Source of the DNA: Caprimulgus europaeus
Lineage: Eukaryota > Chordata > Aves > Caprimulgiformes > Caprimulgidae
Direction: 5' to 3'
Assembly (NCBI GenBank): GCA_907165065.1
Contig: OU015524.1
Location: 62,723,295-62,787,294 of the forward strand
Length of the DNA: 64,000 nt
Shown here: one piece after another, positions 52,001-64,000 of the stretch
Layout of the letters: each line of letters opens with the position of its first letter
Position numbering within the stretch: the first letter of the stretch is position 1
Made by a program: the position numbers and the translations under genes
Notes under the pieces: generated by a model
What the model saw: the letters and a program-made list of their open reading frames with translations, nothing else
What the model was told of the DNA's origin: nothing
Databases searched by the model: none

Positions 52001-53452
52001 CTCTGCAGAGGGAGGCAGGAGACTGGGGTTTAATGCCACTTCTAACACATACCAAGTCAGTCAGGGCCACATACTTAGCCAGATTCCCCTACCTGTCATT
52101 GCAAGTTATGTCCAACAATGTGCATCAACATTTTTGTTCCAGTAACCTGTATAATGTGTGAGCTCCAGCCGGGCAGCTGCACTGCTGCCTTCCTGAGGGG
52201 TACCTGCCTCACAGGTAGCTGGATGTGTTGTCACCCAGATTTGCATGTGTACAGGGACTCTGAGAACAGCAAACATGTAGGTGTGAGCAGCAACCACCTG
52301 CTCTGCTGAGAATGGACATGGTGTGGACCTGGTTAGGGTCAAAAGAGAAAGCAAACTGTGAGACAGCAGGCAATGTGGCTACCTCTACACCACCACATCC
52401 ACGTTTTCTTGCAGACAGGCCGAAAAGCCAGAGAAAGGGCAATGAGCTGAGAGGAGGCTGTTTCAGCACCTGGAAGCAAGATCCTCCCTAGGCTAAGCAG
52501 AGCCCCTCCTGGCTGAACCGTACAGACAGCAACAGTGTGGGCTGTGATCTCTCCTGCACTGGCTGTGGGACTAGACTCTGCTGTTCCCTGTCAGACTTCA
52601 CAGCACATACTTGTGTTTAGAGAAAGGAGGAGGTGCTCTGCTGGCTGCTACACCAGCTGTGTAGATGGCATAGCCTAGACCTTCAGGTTTGCACATCTGG
52701 TTTCAGCACATGCAGTTCTAGAGCCTACTACTGGAGTCCCTACACTGAAAATCTGCAGTGTGTTCTGGTATAGAATGGCAATTAGACAACAGCGATGCAC
52801 ACTTAGCAGTTGACTGCGTTATTTCTTTTCGTTTATTTATTACTAAAGTATAGTTGTTCTTAGCCCAGGTCTGGTACCAATAAGAATCCAGTGATAAGGT
52901 TAGACTGAATCAATTTAAATTTTATATGAAAGGGATTATCAACAGAATGAGAGATCTATTTCCTTTCTGGTATAACATCTAGATTTTCCTGATGGCAAAG
53001 TCTTGGATGATCCTGTTGGTTTAATGGTAAGGGAAAATCAAGAGGGACCTGTGCTGCTGCTGGGAGAAAGCTGTAAGTTATAGCTATAAAACATTGAATG
53101 AAAGGAAAGGACGTAACTTGATGAAATTAGGATCTTGAGTGAGGGAGCAAAGGTAAACCTTACACTCTTCAGCAGAGGCTCTTTTTTGTGGTAAACCCTC
53201 TTTGTTTGTGTACGGCTTGGAAGGAGAGCAATGCCTGAGGCCTTCCAACTGCAAAAGTAGAGTGCTATAGGAACTGAACATATGTTGTACAAAAGCTGTT
53301 ATTTCATTTGTTCTGAAATGGCACAATATAGTAAGTGCAAAATGAGGCTTGGGGCAAGTGGCACTGGCTCCTTGGACACCAGCAGAGCTGCTCATTGAGT
53401 GGGCTGCCCAAGTGCAGTGGGCTCAGTGATGCTTTGAGTGCAGTGCCCTCTG

Positions 53453-53503
53453 TGAAAACTAGCCCCTTTCCATGTAAAAACTAGCCCCTTTCCATGTGAA
53501 AAC
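53453..53503. repeat. Short direct duplication
   Basis: AAAACTAGCCCCTTTCCATG occurs twice in immediate succession with an identical core, a recent local duplication. Confidence 0.85.
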
Positions 53504-56500
53504 CTACATCATCACACAGATTTATTTTTTTTCTTTTTAAAGCACAGTACTAAGAATAAGACGCATTCATTGCATATGCAGCTCCATCTTTTTAACCTGT
53601 AGCAGGGCACTGGCATTCAAAGCAATACAAAATGAACAATATGGTTGGGTATTGACATTGCATGTTATCAGCATACCTGGAGCAATACATCCTTTCCACC
53701 TACTCTCGTTACACAGGAGGCTGTGTGATTTCTTGCCTTTATTTTATTGCTAGCAACTAGTATTTCAAAGGCGATTGTGGTGTTTATTTATTTATTTAAA
53801 ACACAATGTGATAAAAATATTAGACAAATTTGATTAATAACAGAGGATCGGACAAATAAATGTAAACATAGGCAAATAAGTTTATTTTCTTAAGTGATTC
53901 ATTTAAGCGTACTAATATGTCAAGAAATAGCCGTATGCCTTTCAAAATGATAAAGTAAACCCTATTCACAAAAGAAGTGATTTGCTCTATGTACATGGTT
54001 TACCCAGAAGGGTGTGGTTACTATAATGTATTCCTGGCTGGCAAGCAGAGAGCCTTTTGTTCTGTAGCTGCTTTTAAAAGTGTCCTCTGACGGAGGTGCA
54101 CCTTTGCACTGGTTTAACAGAGAATTCAGCCTGCTGCTTCTCTCCCATTTTTGCTCTTGTAAATGCAAAGCAACTCCAGGGATGTTTCTTGAGGTACTAT
54201 TGATATACCTGGGTAACTAAAAGCAGAGCTTAATCTATAAACCATAGTAGTGTAGTTGAGGGCAAACACGTGTGAATGAGTTTAGCCACTTGTGCGATGC
54301 AGAACATAGCAACATCCCATAGACACCAACTGCTTACGTTTACCCTGTTTTCACTGTCATGCCACTGGGGAGGCCTGGTTCCCCCTTACAGCAGTCTTCC
54401 TCCCCTCTAGTTTAATTGACTTGGTCCATTGGAAGGAAATACATTTTATTTACAACGGTTTAAATAAAAGGGTGGGCAGACTCTTGTCTTGTCAAGCCCA
54501 TTGTCTGTAAATTTCGTTAATTTCTCCTTGTACTGGAAAATACATAAAGGAGATGTGTCGTGTTCTATGCTCCTAACTCACTGGTTACAATCTTTTCTTA
54601 CAGGTTTCCTTTTACAGGTTAACTCATTATTAATCCCATCTTAAGGATTTGTCATGGACACTTACACTTCATACATAAAACCCTACTTCCCACTTAGTCC
54701 ATTGGCATATTATTAAAATCCAATATTTTATAGGCTTATGAACTTCCCCCTCTCAAACTTTCTTCCAACATTGGACTAACTGAATATTGTGAAGTGGAAT
54801 CAATCCCTCCCTTCTTTTTTCATTTACCTTCACACTTGTCCTATTGCAGTGGTAGCCTAATGTAGGCTAGATGGTAAAACTTTTCATTCTTCACTGTATT
54901 TGTTTTCCATCCTCAGGCCTTATGTCACTCCTTTCTGTATTAGTCAGTAGGAGGTGACATAAGTTTGGCAAGAAAAGTAATTTTTTCAGGCCAAGACAGC
55001 ACTGATCACCTCAATTTTATACTTTGCCACCCTTGTTACCAACTGCTGTTAGAGAGCTAACCAAATTATATTTGCAGTAAGGTTGTATATACAAATAATA
55101 TCTGTGCTCCTTCCTGTCTTCCTTGTGCCCATAAGTGCTGCCATTTGATTCAATTAAGTTACTCCTACATCACTCCATTAGTTTTGAAAGAAATTTGCTG
55201 GATCCTACTAGAAGCAGGACAAAGTGGTTAAATAGGTGATTGCTATGGCTTGGGCAACTCTGAAGCAATCACTATGTTATTACTGAGTATTTGTGTCCAA
55301 CAAACTTCATGTATCCTGTTTGAAAACATGTTCACCAAATGTTTTTTAGCAATGACTCTTTGAATTGCATGTAACATTGCATCTGCATTCATTTACATAT
55401 GCTGTTTTTCTAGGGTTGGAAATGCTTTGGGGACCTGCAAAAATATTTCCTGAGGTACCTCATAAATGTCAATTGACAACATTTGGAAACTTGTGGTTTG
55501 AGAGCTCAACGAGATAGGAAAAGGATAGTCAAAAGTATTGAAAAGTCTTACGCTCAGCTTCCTGAGCAGAGGGCACCTCAACAGTGGCTGGATGCTTTGT
55601 TTTCTTTAGGGATTCGAGCCTGTATAGGGTTTGTGTGGCAAGGTTAGCGTGAAAATTAGCCCCGGTGGCTAATTATAAAAAGGAGTTGGTCCAGTGGACT
55701 GGTGACAGAAGTGAGTAGAAAAGCAGGTCTGCAGCCAGAGCAACTCACCAGCAGCGCTTGGCTTTGGGAGCTCTGCTGCGCAGGAACTACAAAGATAAAC
55801 TGTGAAAATGAAAACAGCTTTAAAAGACAGGTGTCAAAGTGGAATTTTCTGTGCTTTCCTTTACTTCTCCCTTTAGTGAAGGCTGGTGAGTTATACAGAA
55901 AATGATACTTGGAAGACTCTTTCATAGATTTCTTATTTAGATACCCTGGTCTTTTGCTGTGCACTGTCTCACACGTGTAAAAGAAGCCACTGACTTTTGC
56001 ATTCACACTATCAGTGCTTTCATTGCGTTCATTACTAATGATTGCACTTTCTGGACACGCTGGTGTTTGTATCCCTACTCTTTAATGTTTTATTACTTCT
56101 GTTTTGTGCTTCCCATATGTTTCCTGGGAGAATTCCCTTCTTTCTTTTACTAGTCTTGTTTCTGCTTGCTCTTTCTCTGTATGCCAATTAATAATGAAGG
56201 CTATGCCCATGTTTCCCCTCCCTATGGCACAATGTGGTTTTCTCTAGTGCTCACTTTTTGTGAAAAGTAGGCCATCTACTGTTGCTTTCTAGTATGGATT
56301 ACAGATCGCCCAGCAAACGGCCATATTATGCGTACAGCTTCAGAGGTGGACTTCACAGGTGCCTATTCTACTGTTTACAGGCACTTCTTATTTTGCAGGC
56401 ATATTGTCATGCAAAAGTCTCCACAGCAAACCAATTTTTCTTTTTTTCCCATCTTTTGAATAGTAACCAATATATTTGGGTCATGTGTACAGTTGTCACA

Positions 56501-58083
56501 AACTTACAGTTTTGCATTTTGTCAAACAGGGTGTTCAGTGTTTAGGTTTGTTAGTCTAACTTTTCCCCAAATTGATGTTTTTCATAGTTATACATCGAGC
56601 ACCTTTTCCCTTTCCCATCCTCAGTGAAGTTAGAGGGCAGGATATGACCAGCTAATGAATTAGACAACTATTAGTGACAGTTTTTGTCAGTTTAGCACAT
56701 TTTTTGTTGTATGGTGGTTGTTGGTTTGTTTTGGGGTTTTTTTTTTGCAGTGTGGTTATGAACAGAAAAGTGACTTTAAAAATTGAATCTTGGTAATACA
56801 CATATCTACTCTCCATATGTCTTCTGAGTCATATCTGGATAGTATACTGACGAAAACAAGTTCTAGTGTTGTCAGCATTGTGAAACACAAAGAGCCATGA
56901 AAAGGGAGCTAGCCCATCATCTGCCTGTTGTACCACCAGGTCAGCAGTTGGGTTCTGATGCCTCAGTTATTTTTGGAGATGCTACAGAAACTGAGCATTG
57001 AGAGTGCTTAACTTCTTGTCAGAGGGAAACTTGCTGTGGGGGCAATTATTTGGACTTCAGTTTAATGGGGATATTAGTGCTAGATTAGAATCAGATGCAG
57101 CCAAAGACAGCTTTCCTGGTCTGTACTTTTAGGTTCAAAGTTGGATATTTCTTCCTTTCCTTCCTGTGAAAACTGTCTGAGGGACTTGTAACACAACATT
57201 ATTATTGGAAAAAATTTCTTTTTTCACTTAGTCACCTATTAGTCTGAAGTCTGCAATAAAATATTTACTACTTGGTTCATTAAGAGTAAAGCATGGGCAT
57301 AATAATTTTATTATGCTCAGTTCACCTTTTGTTCACTTGCAATCATATATGAGTTCTTAGTGCCTAGCCTCTCTTTATGTTTTCACATGGGACTTTCATT
57401 ATTTCTTTTTATTCCAGTTTTAGGTAAATTGCAATTTTCAGGCATATTCCCTTTTCTCAATTAGAAATACAGGTATGATAGTAGTTCCTCTGGGGAGTGA
57501 TTTATTTAAATACACCTACTTTACATAAGCAAAACTACAGAACAATTCCATTTTCTTGAGTATATGACCCTTTAAATTGGTCACTAACAGAGAGGCAGTC
57601 TTGCACTGGGAGTGATTGCTGTGCAAAAGAAAATGAAAAAGAAAGTAGGTAAAAGTATCTTTAGTATCTCTGAGAATGATAAACCAAGGTGGATCTTTGT
57701 GCTTTGTGGGTAGAAATATAAGACAAGTAGAGGCAACTCACTTTTCTTAAATAAGACAATTAGGGAACCAGCTAAATTGCTGGGGGGTGCATATGAATAA
57801 GTAAAGCATCCATCTCCACTGATCTATCATTTGTCAGATGTTGTTTTAATTTGATGACGAGGCCAGTGTCTGCTTATATCCCCACGTTGCTCAAATGTAA
57901 CTGTAGAGCAGAACTTGACTCTAAGGGTGAGGTACCAGAAGTCAACAGTGTCAAGACACCAGCTAAGTGCTGTTATGGAGCTCTGACAAATAACTTCTTG
58001 ACAGACATGTAGGACCTATCTGATGACACAGAGAGGGGTGTTAAAATTAATCTCTGATGCCCTAAATCTCAATGTAGCAAACT

Positions 58084-58118
58084 GACACACACACACACAC
58101 ACATACACACACACACAA
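58084..58118. repeat. CA microsatellite
   Basis: About 17 CA units with one interrupting CATA. Confidence 0.9.
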
Positions 58119-58779
58119 ATTCTGTCCTCCGGGGTTCCAATGCCTTCTAGAGGTCAAGAATGAAGCTGGGGGCTTTTACTCTGGGAGTAATGTAGAAGAA
58201 ATGTAATTCTGGAGGGGTTTGAACAGAACTGAGAAACGTTTTTACTGTTTCTAATATAAATGATGAAGCAGTCAATGACAATGTCTAAATGGTCCACCTC
58301 TAGTTTTCAGACTTAGCCAAATGAATGTCATGAGCTGATTACAGGAGCTGCTTCTTCAGGCTGCTTTAAACACAGGCTTAAATCTCGTACTAGTTCATAC
58401 TGCACACGTTCCTTTGACTACGCAGCTGCAGGGGATAAAAACATTCAACTGAGGTATATATGTATTAAACCTATTTTCATACTACCAGAGGTTACATCTG
58501 TGGTGAATCACGTGATTTTTTAACCTCAGATGCCTCTTGGCTTCACAAGCAATAAAGGCAACATGGGCGTTTCTGTTTAAATGTGCAGTTTTAGGTATTC
58601 CTGATAATGCTTCAGCATCTTTTGTAGAAAAGTATTCAGACAATTTTGCCAAGACAAATTTTCTTGTGGTGTTGCAGTGTTCACCTTTGCTTCTCACCTA
58701 AACTCCCATCTAAATCTAAAAGTTTCAGAGACAGCTGGACATTGTCATAATATAGCCTTGTGCAACCTCTATCTTCTGT

Positions 58780-58798
58780 AAATAGATAGGTAGGTAGG

Positions 58799-58845
<47 letters not shown>

Positions 58846-58864
58846 GTAGATAGATAGATAGACA
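58780..58864. repeat. GATA/GGTA tetranucleotide microsatellite
   Basis: About 20 tetranucleotide units, mostly GATA, with GGTA variants at the left end and one inside. AGATAG matches the WGATAR consensus, so the array offers many tandem GATA-factor half sites in the DNA upstream of MYB. Confidence 0.93.
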
Positions 58865-60227
58865 GAGCTTCTAGTGTCTGTCACTGAGATGGCAAGTGCT
58901 TCTCTGCAAAGTCTGTTTTATTTAGCTGACATGACAGGAGCTGATCTGTATGTAACTGTGCCAAAGAAGGATCATCTTGTCTGCACATTTCTTCCAGTCT
59001 CTGCCTTTGCTGGAGGACATTGAAGGCTGGTGATAATGCGGTAGAAATTATATCTTGCCAAAAAAACTTTGAAACCTTGCCCTATAAACCATGGTCCTTA
59101 CAGCCCCCCCCCAAATATTTCCTCTGGAATTCCCCAGCAAGAAAACATACTCTTAACCTTCCCAATGACATTTTAGTTGTACTTGGAAACTACATAGTTC
59201 GTAAGTATTTTGGCTAATATTCTAGCCCAGCTGGCTATTTCTCTCCCTCTAGTGCACAAAGATTGATATCCACTCTTCTGGTCTTCCTCAGACAAAGCTG
59301 GTATTATCAGAAAATCATCCTTTATTTTTTTAATGCCTTACTAAAGTGTCAGAATTCAGAGATTCTCTGGCTTTTTAACATGCTCAAGGCTACCTAGAAA
59401 TAGTGGGTTTTCTCAGTGGTTTCTAAAAGCCTCAGGGCCATCCTGTCTTCTATTTTCAGTTTCCTCGCCAGGTTTTAGGGATTATTCTAAACCTACAAAG
59501 AATATTTTTTTTTTGCTTGTAGCTCGCCATTCACTAGAGTTTGAAAAGGCAGGGGGTATTTTGTGACTATTTACTATACTCTGTAAGGTTCTGGTCAGGA
59601 AAAAGTGGGTTTGTTCTTTTTTGCTTTCCCAAGGAGCAATGGCCTGTAGATTTCCCTGACAATTTCCCTGTCTGTGCTTTATTCCTCAGGATAAATACAT
59701 TGAGATTTTTGTTGCTGTAACTGGATGACAAGTTGGGATATCCATTGTTATCAAAACTTTTGTTAGGACAAGGATATGCCTGGCTTTGGAGTAATTTACT
59801 CCAATACTCTATTAGCAGAAATCTTGTGTATGGGACAAGTCATAAAAGCTTCACATGGTTTCATATAAGAGAAGAAAGATACTGTTTTATGTGGAAAGTA
59901 GGAATACCAAGAATATTCTTTGTTTTACAAGAAACACTTTCAGGCAACTTGGTACACTACACAATATAGTTTTTATGGGTGTTGGAAGGGCCCCATCATT
60001 CTGTATTCCTTTCCTTTCTGACACAGAGGAGCTGACTGCAGAGAATGACCTCAGGGTTACTGCAGGCAACAGTGAAACTCAGAAAAGATTCATTTGTAGA
60101 ATAAGTGTCTTCCACTGGTCTCATTTCACAGGAGAGCAGCACGAAACACATGAGCTACTTCCCTTTGCATGAGGAAGATGCTCTTCACTTGCAGTTATCT
60201 CCCGCGCTCTCTGAATTAGTAATGGTG

Positions 60228-60290
60228 ATGTAGGCCCTGATTCAGGGAAACACTTGTGCACTTATGAACCTTAAGGAAACACTCAAACCT
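60228..60290. repeat. Ancient palindromic repeat relic
   Basis: TAGGCCCTGATTCAGGGAAA, then CACTTGTGCACTTATG and AACCTTAAGG. It resembles the end of the sauropsid repeat that starts GGCCCTGATTCAGCAAAGCA. Confidence 0.45.
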
Positions 60291-63200
60291 CCTTGACCCC
60301 CTTTTGATATACTGAGTACAGAAGTACAACAGACTCAGGCCTTCCTCAATCAGCCTCTTGAGTTGGAAGGGGGGAAATATTGCCAGTACCAAAGGATTAA
60401 TTTCAAAATTAAAACCACTGACCAAATGGAGAAATCTGAAAATAAGCACTATTTGCAAGAAGGAAACTCTGCCCAAGTCCATGCGAAATACCATATTTTG
60501 AAGAAACATATCTGCCTGCCTGATGGCTTTAGGAGTGTGGTTACTTGAACACATTCCTGTCCTACCAGGATTTTGTCAGTTTGTGTTTGGTCTAGACACA
60601 TGCTGTTTTTCATCCGGCAGGTTCTGTCACCGTGGCACTTGGATCTCTTGGCTAATTCTTCCAGCCCTTGTTGAGAAACGAGATTTGAGGCTCTGCATCA
60701 CTGCTACAAGGGAATTGCATTTCCAGCTTTTCATTCTTCTAGCCTCACTTTTCAAGACAGCCACGTTATTCAGATGCTCCCTTTGAACTTCTGTATCAGC
60801 TGCATTGGTGTGACACTGCAGCCCAACAGACTGCGAACATGTACCCTTCCTATACACTGGGTCTCAGCAAACAGCCACTGCATGTTGTGTCCCCTGTAAA
60901 CTGTCTTTTCAAGTCCAGTTGTCCTGCTGAGCTACCAAGGGCAGCACCAGTTTATTTTAGTTTGGATTGGTAATGAGGATTTCTGCATACTAGCTCTAAC
61001 AATAGAAACACCAGGCCTGTTTTAAAGCTTGTATGTTGACCATGAAGTAGGAAATCCACTTTCCAGGGTTCATCAGACTTACTGACACAAGTAATAGAGC
61101 CGGAGAAGAATTGCTCTGCATGCTCCTCCTGGGTGCCTTTTGTTCAGCACACAACTGAAAAATGACACTTCCTCTGGCATTTCCTACGTTTTGCATTTCT
61201 AGCATGTCTGTGATCAAGATCAGTCTTTAAGTACTGCCTACTGCTTCGATCACATATGCTTGCTATGCTTTTCTGTGTTCTTTCATTAGCTGGAAATACT
61301 TTCATAATGTCTGTCACAAATGCTTCATTAAATGGCCAGCTTCTTATTTCTTAGGGTCATCTCAGTGGTGTTATTAGAGTGCCAGTGGTATATGACTAGA
61401 AAGCCACCCATCATGCTTTTCAGAAATAACAATTACCAGATTGTCTGAAATTCAATTATTCTCATAGAGTTACATCTTGGCAAATACTTTGTAGTCTCCC
61501 TTTGGCTGTACTACCATCTCATAAAGCTTTATTTGGTCTTAAAGTTATAGTTAAGTAGTTTCCTGACGCTTTCAAGGCTTTCATCCTTTTTTTTTTTTCC
61601 CTTCCTTGATTAGGAAAGCTGTGATTGGCAAACCAATGTTCTCCCCTTCCTACTCTATTGCAAACTGAGGGATTTCTCCCCTAACTTTAAACTGTCCTTG
61701 CATTAAAACTTGTTAGCCATCTAGGAGAACTCCTTCTATTCTGGTTGTTCTGTAACTTCACCAGCATTTTAGTGCTTCAGAGTACTAAGGCCAGACTTAG
61801 GTTTTCATCTTTATCAAAGTTAAAGTTGTTTAGCTTGAAATCACACTGGAAAGCAAGTTAGTGAAAACAGTGCAAGACATGGTATACATTATATTCTTTT
61901 TGTTGCAACCTGTCTCATATTAATTTAGCTTTAACTATCCATTTGGGATAAAATGTATATGAATCACATGGTTTAATTGATTTTACTGCATCTGTTTAAC
62001 TGAAAACATAACAACTTTTAATACAGACAAACATCACTGGTGATACATAAATAATACTATTTACACTAATTTAAACTCCCTAGTTACATACACTTCTCAA
62101 TGTACTGAGTTAGTAAAACCTACAAGCCAAAGTGCTGGGGGAAGTTACTAGATACTTCTTAGAGATAAGAAGGAGCTGACTTAAGTGTTTATCGATTAGT
62201 TGCTTCATTTCTGTATTGAAGTTTGGGCATACAAACTACAATTTTAAAAGCTCTCTTAAACTTTAGTGTGGCAGAGAGGGTGGGTGAGGGTATGTAACAA
62301 ATCAAGGAGAGGAGGTAAAAGAGTCAAGTGGTGTAAGAAACAGGTTGTTAGATACTGATAGAAAAAGATGTGTACATATATGTATATGTAAGAATATATG
62401 TCAGTTTTGACAGAATTCAAACTCAGATGCAACCCTGAATTTAGCTGTTAGCTCTTGAACAGGCTCCTTGCATGCCTGCTTCTGTTTATAGCAGAACATA
62501 ACACATGAAGCTCAGTGCTAGATGCAAGCACTTCAAGAGCAACGGCCAGCAGCAAATTGCACAGGTACAACTTCCTCAAGTGCTCAAGTGTGATCTTTGA
62601 GTTTCTGAGCTCACCTGTCCAACCAAGAGCTTAAGCAAAGAGAAATGCACAGTGCCATTGATCTGTTGCATAACCCAAAGCATATCAACTAGCTTCAGCA
62701 GGTCCAGTTTAAGGACTGCTACAAGGGGTAATAACATTTCTGTTCCTTAGAGGACATTGCAAAAGTTAATCCATTAAAGTTCATGAGAGTCACTGAAATG
62801 ATCGTGATATAAATCAAATGGAAAGTTACTGAAGCAAAAAACTCTCTGAGATATCTCTTTCTTTTAAACAGTTTCTCCTGCTCTGCTTCCTTCTTTCCAC
62901 ACAGTGGAGGTCAACAGGAGCAAAGACAGACCTATTAATTTTCCTGATCTCTACAGATTTTTATTACATAGTATTTAGGCAATTTTCTAGAAGGCGAGTG
63001 GTATTTATGCCTTTTTTTTTAAGCCTTCAACAACTCCAGCCTGAGAAAGTTCAGCTTAGGTTTTTACATCAGATATTTAGGTCTGTTTCTTCCTGGAGCA
63101 CAGTACAACATGAAGGATAATGGTATCCGTGTCAGCCATAAAAGTGAGACCCGATGAAATAAGGTGGGACTTCTTCTTTCATCTGAATTATTCTGAAGTC

Positions 63201-63529
63201 TTTTTTCTTTAACACTTAATCACCACTAATGCCTAAATTATTTGTGAGAAAAACTTCCTTGTTGATTTTTAATATTTTTATCTTTCTGTTGTGGCTTTAG
63301 AGATCTCAAAACATGTGAAGGACCTCTAACAAGGGAACATCTGATATATAAAAGCAGCAAAGAAAACTAAGCAAAAATTTGCATGAAATTAATGTCTTTT
63401 TAAAACAGCAGAGAGAAACATACCATCTCATATTTGTTTCTTATTCTTACAGAACATACTGTGCAGCAATGCTCAGAGCCTTCGTTACGAATGATGATAG
63501 TACTAATATTAATGTGGGTCCTTATCTGA

Positions 63530-63592
63530 GACCTGCTGAAGTCAGTTAAAGGCCTTCCATTGATTGCAGGGGATATTAGATCAGGCCCTTTC
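63530..63592. repeat. Ancient palindromic repeat relic
   Basis: CTGCTGAAGTCAGTTAAAGG, then TTCCATTGATTGCAGGGGAT and ATTAGATCAGGCCC, with the family's core and end. Confidence 0.45.
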
Positions 63593-64000
63593 AGAACGTA
63601 TTTTGGTCAACTCTTGTCCAACCGTTATTTCATAGAGGAGAAGTGGGGTTTATCTCCCTTTAGCACTCCAGGCTTCTATCAGCAGAGTGACATCCAAGCA
63701 AGTGATCCAAACACGAGAAAAGCCCAGGCTGTCCCAATGGTGAAGTACAGAGGGTGTGGCAGTTAAAGAGCCTCAACACAATGACACATGGGAGAGAAAG
63801 ACAGAGTGAGGGAAAATAAATCACAGAGCAAGACTGGAAGGTAGAGAGGTATAAAAGCAGTTCTTCAGTTTTTCTAAACCAAAAATAGTCTGGTCATGTT
63901 AAGACGTGAGCAGGTGGGAAAGTACAGCTTTGCAGATTTAAAAATGTATATTGTTTTTCAGCTGTAACACAAAAGAGAGTTTGAAAAAAGTGAAAGATGT

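Larger units (their letters stand above)
49461..64000. other. Intergenic DNA upstream of MYB
   Basis: AT-rich DNA with no supported exon, no CpG island and little recognisable repeat content beyond the microsatellites, a direct duplication and two ancient repeat relics. In amniotes this side corresponds to the HBS1L-MYB interval, which in human holds distal erythroid enhancers of MYB. No HBS1L exon is visible, so that gene would start beyond the right edge. Confidence 0.75.

Noticed and set aside
58681-58884. Open frame rich in SIYL repeats
   Set aside because: It is a translation of the GATA microsatellite.
49461-64000. HBS1L first exon expected by synteny
   Set aside because: No CpG island and no matching N-terminal coding sequence in this interval.

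Overview
The window is vertebrate nuclear DNA, most likely from a bird. The evidence is CR1 LINE tails ending in ATTCTATGA-type repeats, a low repeat load, and one multi-exon gene in AT-rich flanks with a CpG island at its 5' end. The gene is recognised with confidence as MYB (c-Myb), on the minus strand. Its predicted protein is very close to the chicken protein as I remember it, but differs mainly in the linker encoded by exon 6. A non-chicken bird is therefore likely; the species cannot be named from this window.

Layout, left to right. Positions 1-19,319 lie downstream of MYB and hold no gene I can support, only decayed CR1-like fragments, simple repeats and a perfect short hairpin. Positions 19,320-20,631 are the MYB 3' UTR, with a distal AATAAA, two miR-150-type and two miR-15/16-type seed matches, and possible proximal poly(A) signals. 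Positions 20,632-48,169 are the MYB coding exons 1-15. All boundaries are GT-AG and all phases join, giving 1,929 nt of CDS and a 642-residue protein. An in-frame alternative exon 9A (366 nt) would give 764 residues. Intron 14 (9.86 kb) holds two CR1 fragments. Intron 1 holds a GC-rich minisatellite and a T-rich tract resembling the known MYB intron-1 elongation block. Positions 46,480-49,460 form a CpG island with an E2F-type site about 205 bp before the start codon. Positions 49,461-64,000 are upstream intergenic DNA with no supported exon. By known amniote synteny this side faces HBS1L, and the left side faces AHI1; neither gene is visible here.

How it works together: the CpG-island promoter drives transcription leftward. 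Exons 2-6 encode the three-repeat DNA-binding domain, exon 8 the acidic helical activation core, and exons 9-12 the negative regulatory region with two SUMO sites. The 3' UTR carries the microRNA brake. No previously undescribed protein system was found. The most interesting signals are regulatory: the attenuator candidate, the intron-1 minisatellite, the exon 9/9A hairpin, the clustered microRNA sites with alternative poly(A) signals, and scattered ancient palindromic repeats.
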